From Bdellovibrionales bacterium (GTDB taxonomy: Bacteria; Bdellovibrionota; Bdellovibrionia; Bdellovibrionales; JAMPXM01), in contig SXSP01000249.1 of the NCBI GenBank assembly GCA_005792225.1, forward strand, positions 1 through 7,385: DNA of 7,385 nucleotides, in the 5' to 3' direction. Under the pieces are notes generated by a model that was not told where the DNA came from, searched no databases, and saw only the letters and a list, made by a program, of their open reading frames with translations. The first letter of the stretch is position 1, and each line of letters opens with the position of its first letter. The position numbers and the translations under genes were made by a program. Shown here piece by piece: positions 1-4,782 of this stretch.

Positions 1-1
1 C

Positions 2-301
2 GGATGCCGCAGACGTTTTCTGGTTTCGTCGACGTTCGGCGCCTGCGAAGCCGTCGTGGGCGGCCATTTCGACTGCGACGAATTTGAAATCGAAAACGAA
101 TCCATTCGTTCAAAAATCGCTCTGAAGACTTCAGCTCTCAGATTCGATGGCGAAGGCCTGATCGCAAGAGATCTTCCCGACAGCGACCGTTCACGCCCAA
201 GTCTTACCGCAGCCGATTTGAAGACGCTAAAAAAAATTGGCCAGACGCTCACGACCTGGCGTGGAATTCCGCTCGACATCGAATGGGTCATGGTCGAATA
301 G
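2..301 (+). pseudogene. C-terminal end of an ATP-grasp (PPDK N-terminal) domain, open at the left edge and stopped by TAG
   Basis: This frame is open from the window edge and ends at TAG 299-301. It shows late landmarks of the nucleotide-binding domain of PEP synthase/pyruvate phosphate dikinase-type enzymes. First comes VSSTFGACEAVVGG followed by DEFEIEN, matching the family pattern xxSxxGLGExVVxGxxxPDxFxV. Then follow a conserved K, PSLTAADLKTL, and finally GIPLDIEW. In this family the domain binds ATP and pyrophosphorylates a histidine on a separate swivelling domain. The stop is not a natural domain end: the next in-frame codons read KIFVVQMRPITSL, the continuation expected after DIEW, so this is the front part of the same gene as 320-2143. 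The GTG at 56 is internal to the domain and is not a start. The first five codons fit the family poorly, which may mean a frameshift near base 17-20. Domain assignment is confident; whether the gene is dead is open. Confidence 0.72.
299..301 (+). other. In-frame amber codon splitting the dikinase gene
   Basis: The frame read through this point is DIEWVMVE-TAG-KIFVVQMRPIT. Related enzymes carry DIEW, about ten residues, then Q-x-R-P-I-T. Here exactly ten codons, counting TAG as one, separate the W of DIEW from the Q of QMRP, so the stop replaces one residue with no change of frame or spacing. The Glu of DIEW and the Gln and Arg of Q-x-R are, from memory of the Listeria rifampin phosphotransferase structure (Glu297, Gln309, Arg311), part of the ATP site. 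The stop therefore cuts the ATP site in two. Confidence 0.9.
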
Positions 302-319
302 AAAATCTTCGTCGTTCAG

Positions 320-2143
320 ATGAGACCCATCACGAGTCTCGGAGCTGATCGATCCGAACAAAAGAAATTCGTCTTCGACAACTCAAATATTCAGGAAAGT
401 TTCAATGGCCTGACCCTTCCGCTGACTTTCACCTATGCCTCTGAGGCTTATTTCAAGGTCTACAGGCAGATGCTCGAGATGATGGGGTTCAAGCCTGACG
501 AGGTGACAAGGCATGATCGCCGCCACCAACAAATGCTCGCTTTGGTGCAGGGCCGCGTCTACTACAACATCAACAGCTGGTACGAAGGTCTTTTGCTCCT
601 TCCTTCTTTCGGTCGGAACAAGGAGGACATGGAAAAAATGATGGGCGTCGAAGAGCCCGTCAACTTCGTGGTCGATCAGAAACTCAACGGAAAAGAAAAG
701 CTCAAAAGACTTCCTGCCGCTCTCAAGATGATCGTTCGTCTGTCGATCGAGTTTGCGCGCATTGACCGCCACGTAAAAACTTTCCGCGAGAATTTCGCGA
801 ACGCACAAGCCTCCTTTCCTAGATCCGAGCTGAAATGGATGAGCCCACAAGAAGTCTTTCAGCTCCACGACGATCTCAAGAATCGGATTCTCTCCAACTG
901 GCAGGCCCCGATACTGAACGACTTTTACGTCATGATGATGTCGGGAAAAGTTCGTCGAACTCTCGCGCGCGTCAATCTCGAAGCGTTGATGGCAGATCTG
1001 CTCGCTGGCGAAGATCTTGAAAGTACGCGGCCCACGAAGACCCTCGTGGCCATCTCGGATCTCATCAAACGGGAGCCGCTCCTGCTCGAAGCTCTGGAAG
1101 AGGAAGCCGACTTTTTCATTCGGCTCGCTCAGTATCCCGAGATCGAACGCCAGATCGACTCTTACATCGAGAACTATGGTGATCGTGTCATCGGTGAACT
1201 GAAACTCGAAACCGAGACTCTGAGACAAAATCGACAGTTTCTGGTTCGCATCCTGAGATCCTACGCACTTGATCCGTCACTGCATCTTGATGGATTCGAG
1301 GAACGGCAGCACGCGGTGAGGACGCGGGCCGAAGAGCAAGTCTTTGCCGCGATTCGCAATCAAATTGGCTTGAGGGCGCTCCGTTCGTTTAAAAGTCACC
1401 TCGGCAAATTCAGGAAGGCGGTTGCCTACCGTGAAGCCATGCGACTCGATCGCACGCGCTCCTTCGGAATTTTCCGCTCCATTTACCTGGATCTCGGCCA
1501 AAAGCTTTTTGATCAAGGCGATCTCGACCATCCGCGAGACATATTTTATTTAAAGGCCGATGAGGTCGATGACTTCTATCACGCCAAAGCACTTTTTGAT
1601 GAACCTCGAGGCTTGGTGGAATTGAGGAAAAAACAATACGACGCCTGGTCTGCAAAACGACCGGCTCCTCACATCGAGACGTCGGTGCCACTCCGGGAGC
1701 TGCGGCCGCGAACCGTGGAATCATCCGCCAATGGGCTTAAGGGCCTCGGCTGTTATCCGGGTATCATCGAAGCCGAAGTCGTCGTGGTTGATGATCCGAT
1801 GAACGCGCCTGACCTCAACGGTAAGATCATGATCGCCGAGAGAACGGATCCGGGCTGGACACCGCTCTTTCTGCAAATCAAAGGTCTGATTGTTGAGCGC
1901 GGATCGCAGCTTTCACATTCCGCCGTCGTCGCCAGAGAACTGGGACTTCCTTCGGTGGTGGGTGTTCGTGATATCTGCCGCATTCTAAAAACTGGCGACC
2001 GGGTCCGGCTCAACGGCCAAACCGGGGTCGTGGAACTGCTCTCTCTCGAGGTGAAAGATGATCGAACCGGAACTCAACCAGAAACAAGATCAGACGAGAA
2101 AGATTCATTCTCAGCCGCTTCAGGTGCTGAACGAACAATCTAG
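320..2143 (+). CDS. PEP-synthase/rifampin-phosphotransferase-like dikinase: helical substrate domain plus phosphohistidine domain
   Basis: This is the larger part of the gene interrupted at 299-301. The ATG at 320 is the Met inside the conserved Q-M-R-P-I-T motif and has no Shine-Dalgarno sequence in front, so it is probably not a natural start. Residues about 15-455 form a long, mostly helical region beginning FDNSNIQES and TLPLTF, with GRVYYNINSWYEG near 78-90 and MMGVEEP near 107-113. Residues about 468-575 are the mobile phosphohistidine domain: ERTDPGW, then ERGSQLSHSAVVARELGLP, with His533 as the expected phosphocarrier. The order ATP-grasp, helical domain, C-terminal His domain matches rifampin phosphotransferase (about 866 aa). 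It differs from true PEP synthase, whose His domain is followed by a PEP-binding barrel that is absent here. The expected chemistry is ATP-dependent phosphorylation of an unknown acceptor, releasing AMP and Pi. The last 29 or so residues (KDDRTG onward) lie beyond the domain and overlap the next gene. Confidence 0.8.
   Translation: MRPITSLGADRSEQKKFVFDNSNIQESFNGLTLPLTFTYASEAYFKVYRQMLEMMGFKPDEVTRHDRRHQQMLALVQGRVYYNINSWYEGLLLLPSFGRNKEDMEKMMGVEEPVNFVVDQKLNGKEKLKRLPAALKMIVRLSIEFARIDRHVKTFRENFANAQASFPRSELKWMSPQEVFQLHDDLKNRILSNWQAPILNDFYVMMMSGKVRRTLARVNLEALMADLLAGEDLESTRPTKTLVAISDLIKREPLLLEALEEEADFFIRLAQYPEIERQIDSYIENYGDRVIGELKLETETLRQNRQFLVRILRSYALDPSLHLDGFEERQHAVRTRAEEQVFAAIRNQIGLRALRSFKSHLGKFRKAVAYREAMRLDRTRSFGIFRSIYLDLGQKLFDQGDLDHPRDIFYLKADEVDDFYHAKALFDEPRGLVELRKKQYDAWSAKRPAPHIETSVPLRELRPRTVESSANGLKGLGCYPGIIEAEVVVVDDPMNAPDLNGKIMIAERTDPGWTPLFLQIKGLIVERGSQLSHSAVVARELGLPSVVGVRDICRILKTGDRVRLNGQTGVVELLSLEVKDDRTGTQPETRSDEKDSFSAASGAERTI
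2048..2051 (+). promoter_or_regulatory. Shine-Dalgarno GAGG for the diiron oxygenase
   Basis: GAGG sits six bases before the ATG at 2058, inside the 3' end of the upstream dikinase frame. It supports 2058 as the start of the oxygenase, and therefore a real 86-nt gene overlap. The only other nearby candidate, a GTG at 2124, has no such motif in front of it. Confidence 0.6.
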
Positions 2144-3050
2144 AACCCGCACGTTCTCGCTGGATGACGTCGATTGGAGTCGACCGCTCGACGTCTCTCG
2201 GGATTGGATGCCGGAAGCTTTTGTTTCGGCGAGCTACCTGCCATCATTCGCTCAACTCCCCGCCGAGATCCGTCGTCGTTACAACCAACTGAACGCCTTG
2301 GCCGTCTGCGAGCAGTTCGTATGGTTCGAAGAAGACTTGATTTCCCGCGTGATCACGAATCTCCTTGGCTCAAACGAACTTACGGGCGATCTCCGCCTCT
2401 GCCTTGAAAACTTCGTGAGAGAAGAAGAACGCCACTCCGAAATGTTCAAACGAGTGCTCTTAAAGGCCGAGCCCGATTATTACTCAAATCATAAGTATCA
2501 GTACTTCACGTTGACCCGTTTTCAGTCCAAATTTTTTGAGAACGTCGTCGCCCGACCTCACTTGTTTTTGGTCTGGACCTGGATGGCTATTTACTTCGAG
2601 GAGCGAACGCTTCACATCAGCCAGCTCTACCGCCGGGCGGAGAGGGCTTCTTCACAAGATCAGAAGATCGACGAAACCTTCTCTCGCGTGCACTTTCTCC
2701 ACATGATCGATGAAGCTCGACATTTACAGATCGACCAGTATCTCCTGGAAGCCTTCTTCGTTCATGAATCTGCTTGGAAAAAAAGACTAGCGGCGCATCT
2801 GACCCATAAGGTTTTCGAGGCCTATCGTGCACCCAAACGAATCGCGCTGCGAATCCTGGAAACGCTGAAAAAAGAAGACCCATCTGTGACGAACGTCTGC
2901 GACCAAATCGCGAGTGAGCTTCCGCTTCTGGCGACATCGCCTGAATTTAAACACGCCATGTTCTCGAATGAGGCTCTCGGGCGCACTCGCGAACTTTTAA
3001 AGAGCCACCCCGAAATGAAAGCGGCCTACCAGAGTTTGGCAGGCCGCTAA
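2058..3050 (+). CDS. AurF-type (p-aminobenzoate N-oxygenase-like) diiron oxygenase
   Basis: The 330-residue soluble protein has the helical-bundle diiron signature of the AurF family, of similar length to AurF. Visible ligand motifs are WFEED (Glu91 or Glu92), EERH (Glu123-x-x-His126), YFEER (Glu181 or Glu182) and HMIDEARH (His215, Glu219, His222). The His-x3-Glu-x2-His spacing equals that of AurF (His223, Glu227, His230 from memory), including the extra histidine that separates AurF from ordinary ferritin-like oxygenases. Characterised members oxidise arylamines to nitro compounds or carry out related O2-dependent oxidations; the substrate here cannot be read from sequence. There is no signal peptide or membrane segment, so it is cytoplasmic. 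It starts 86 nt before the dikinase frame ends, in a different frame, which suggests co-transcription and translational coupling. The first 30 or so residues are polar and probably outside the fold. Confidence 0.85.
   Translation: MIEPELNQKQDQTRKIHSQPLQVLNEQSRTRTFSLDDVDWSRPLDVSRDWMPEAFVSASYLPSFAQLPAEIRRRYNQLNALAVCEQFVWFEEDLISRVITNLLGSNELTGDLRLCLENFVREEERHSEMFKRVLLKAEPDYYSNHKYQYFTLTRFQSKFFENVVARPHLFLVWTWMAIYFEERTLHISQLYRRAERASSQDQKIDETFSRVHFLHMIDEARHLQIDQYLLEAFFVHESAWKKRLAAHLTHKVFEAYRAPKRIALRILETLKKEDPSVTNVCDQIASELPLLATSPEFKHAMFSNEALGRTRELLKSHPEMKAAYQSLAGR
3021..3047 (+). terminator. Hairpin over the oxygenase stop, possible terminator for two convergent genes
   Basis: Arms GCGGCCT (3021-3027) and AGGCCGC (3041-3047) pair perfectly over 7 bp, and an inner CCA/TGG (3029-3031 with 3037-3039) extends the stem past one A-C mismatch to a 5-nt loop. 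The hairpin lies within the last codons of the oxygenase gene. On the plus strand the T-rich stretch (GTTTTATTTTT, from 3059) begins 11 bases after the stem, which is further than in a typical intrinsic terminator. On the minus strand the stem is followed at once by TTTCATTT. The neighbouring genes converge here with only 22 bp between stop codons, so a shared terminator is plausible but not proven. Confidence 0.4.
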
Positions 3051-3072
3051 AGCACACGTTTTATTTTTAGAC

Positions 3073-4677
3073 TTAGAACATCACTGCGGCCATGGGGCCG
3101 CCGAGGATGAATCCACCCCACGACTGCGACAAGACACGGGCCGTTCTCTCAACATCCGCGGCATTGTTTACACCGCTGAAGTACTTTCCGTAAACGGCGT
3201 AATTCCATTCAGCCGGGCGCCCCTTGAAGTAGTTGCGGTACTTCACGGCTTTTCCGTCGACGTTTTTAGTTAAGAATTCCTCGCCACCCTTGAAAGCCGT
3301 CGGCATGAAGTCCTGCAAGCTGTTCGGGGGATCGTCGAAGAACTTCTTCAAATTCACCGTTACCTTCTCGCCATTGACGACAGCGCTCATCACGTCGCCC
3401 GCACCCGTTTCACGCCCGTCTTCCGTCATACCGACGATGCCGAAGGCATTCTGGAATCCAGTTCCGATGACCCTTGAGAACGGAGCCACCAAGCGAGGGT
3501 CAATTAAGTTCTGTTGGAGGTTCGTATCGTTTTCGCGTCCGTCGAGCGACTTCCATGCGAAGAACGCGTTGTTGAGCGAAGACTTGAGATACTTATAGCT
3601 GACCTCAAGATACTTCTTCGCGTTTTCTTCGTCCTTTTTCAGAGCGAAGAGTTTCGGAAATTTGCGAATGGCTCCGAAGCGGCCTTCAGAAGTTGCCTTG
3701 GATGCCGAGAAGGTCGCCTCAAAACCATAAACCGTCGCGACTTGGTCAAAGCTCTTGAAGAAGCCGTCAAGTGAGTAAGCCTGCATCGCGAGCGCGGAGC
3801 TGAGCGCGGCCTGAACGGACGACAACATCACCAATCGCTCAGCCTCACCTAAACGGAGGAAGCGATCTTTGTTCGACGTGAAGTTCGCCTTGCCGAAGAA
3901 GATCTGATTGTCGAAATAGACCGGACGATCAAACTTCATTCCGCGAAGGGTCTTCTCGAGAAGATCGAGCGATGGAATAACTTCCTTGCGAATCCACGCC
4001 TGAAAAGTCTGTCCGTCCTTGATATCACACTGGCTTGACCATTTTGACTGGCAGTTAGCGTTTTCCTTCGCGTAGAAGGGATGAACACTGTAGTCAAAAG
4101 CCGCGCGCCACTGCTCGGTGGGAAGATAAACTTCAACGCCAACGGCTGCCGCTCGCAGCATCGTCACCGCCGTCGCGTGAGCGAGACGAGCCTTGCCGGA
4201 GCCGGTCTCGAAGATCTGATTCGCGCGGGCGATGATCCCACGATAAGGCTTCATCATGAGAAGTTGCGCGGCCAAGAGTTTCGCGTCGGGATCCGTCAAG
4301 TTCTTGAAGTTGCCTTCGAGATCCGTGAGGAGTTTCTGAACGTCCTCGGCACTTTCGGCGCCGCGAACCGTCGTCCGCTGGCCACCGCGAACAACGCTAC
4401 CTCCGATGACGGAGTTCCGAATGTTTCTAAACTGCTCCGAGAGAGCCGTCGCCTCATCGATCGAATCGACGTTCGCGACTCTTCGCTTCGAATTCTCTTT
4501 CGCCTTCGAAAGCATTTCCTTGAATTCCTCTGCCGAGTATTCAATGCCGTCGTGAGTGGGCGCTTCTAGACGGAACGATTCGTGGACCGCTTCGTTTTTT
4601 TTCGCCCACGCATGACTTGCGATCGAAATCCCGAGAACGGAGAACAAGAGCGTTCTCCCAAAAGACCTTTTGTTCAT
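3073..4677 (-). CDS. Exported (Sec signal peptide) protein of unknown function, 534 aa
   Basis: I do not recognise a family. The ATG at 4677 gives a textbook Sec signal peptide: a basic start (MNKRSFGR), a hydrophobic core (TLLFSVLGISIA) and cleavage expected after SHAWA, leaving a mature protein of about 509 residues. It is not a lipoprotein, since no lipobox cysteine is present. The mature chain has no further clear membrane helix and looks mainly helical, with charged, coiled-coil-prone stretches near 45-90. It has only two cysteines, Cys209 and Cys217 (NANC and SSQC), close enough for a periplasmic disulphide. The tail is Gly-rich and hydrophobic, ending in Phe. A minus-strand GGAG lies six bases before this start. 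An in-frame ATG at 4728, ten bases after AGGAGG, could add 17 residues, but it would bury the signal peptide. The gene is divergent from the RND transporter, which may hint at a shared envelope role. Confidence 0.75.
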   Translation of the reverse strand: MNKRSFGRTLLFSVLGISIASHAWAKKNEAVHESFRLEAPTHDGIEYSAEEFKEMLSKAKENSKRRVANVDSIDEATALSEQFRNIRNSVIGGSVVRGGQRTTVRGAESAEDVQKLLTDLEGNFKNLTDPDAKLLAAQLLMMKPYRGIIARANQIFETGSGKARLAHATAVTMLRAAAVGVEVYLPTEQWRAAFDYSVHPFYAKENANCQSKWSSQCDIKDGQTFQAWIRKEVIPSLDLLEKTLRGMKFDRPVYFDNQIFFGKANFTSNKDRFLRLGEAERLVMLSSVQAALSSALAMQAYSLDGFFKSFDQVATVYGFEATFSASKATSEGRFGAIRKFPKLFALKKDEENAKKYLEVSYKYLKSSLNNAFFAWKSLDGRENDTNLQQNLIDPRLVAPFSRVIGTGFQNAFGIVGMTEDGRETGAGDVMSAVVNGEKVTVNLKKFFDDPPNSLQDFMPTAFKGGEEFLTKNVDGKAVKYRNYFKGRPAEWNYAVYGKYFSGVNNAADVERTARVLSQSWGGFILGGPMAAVMF

Positions 4678-4683
4678 CCATGA

Positions 4684-4687
4684 CTCC
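4684..4687 (-). promoter_or_regulatory. Shine-Dalgarno GGAG for the exported protein
   Basis: On the minus strand GGAG stands six bases before the ATG at 4677, the start that gives a standard signal peptide. A competing and stronger AGGAGG lies at 4739-4744, ten bases before an in-frame ATG at 4728. The 4677 start is preferred because of the signal peptide. Confidence 0.5.
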
Positions 4688-4720
4688 AGGTTGATCAGTG
4701 ATACACAAAGGGTAAAGTCA

Positions 4721-4749
4721 TTGCCCATAAAAAGAAAGCCTCCTATTCT
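4721..4749 (+). promoter_or_regulatory. Possible sigma70-like promoter for the RND transporter
   Basis: TTGCCC (4721-4726) and TATTCT (4744-4749) are separated by 17 bp, each matching four of six consensus bases. They would place a transcript start near 4756, about 27 bases before the ATG at 4783. The elements lie in the 105-bp region between two divergent genes, where promoters are expected. The match is weak and could be chance. No convincing promoter for the minus-strand gene was found in the same region. Confidence 0.3.
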
Positions 4750-4770
4750 CATTTCACGCGAAGTATTTAC

Positions 4771-4775
4771 GAGGG
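4771..4775 (+). promoter_or_regulatory. Shine-Dalgarno GAGGG for the RND transporter
   Basis: GAGGG lies seven bases before the ATG at 4783. A closer ATG at 4779 is in another frame that stops after 14 codons, so 4783 is the supported start. Confidence 0.6.
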
Positions 4776-4782
4776 AAAATGA

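Noticed and set aside
56..58. GTG as the start of an 81-residue stand-alone protein
   Set aside because: The frame is open upstream to the window edge, and the GTG falls in the middle of the conserved GACEAVVGG motif of the ATP-grasp domain.
299..301. Programmed selenocysteine or pyrrolysine insertion at the TAG
   Set aside because: Selenocysteine uses TGA, not TAG. Nothing suggests pyrrolysine: the family does not use it and no supporting genes are visible. The dikinase frame itself also ends with TAG, at 2141-2143.
383..1228. Long minus-strand frame of 281 codons
   Set aside because: It lies wholly opposite the dikinase helical domain, whose family motifs are clear, and its product has no recognisable features; it is an antisense shadow.
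320..2143. Annotation as true phosphoenolpyruvate synthase
   Set aside because: The protein ends shortly after the phosphohistidine domain and has no C-terminal PEP/pyruvate-binding barrel, so the PEP-forming reaction is not supported.
4520..4534. C-terminal Phe of the exported protein as an outer-membrane beta-barrel signal
   Set aside because: The last residues (GGPMAAVMF) lack the alternating aromatic/hydrophobic pattern of barrel strands, and the chain looks mostly helical. The relevant codons are at 3076-3110; no barrel strands were seen elsewhere in the gene.
4081..4569. Plus-strand frame of 162 codons opposite the exported-protein gene
   Set aside because: It is antisense to a frame with a signal peptide and a ribosome site, and its product is Arg-rich and without motifs.
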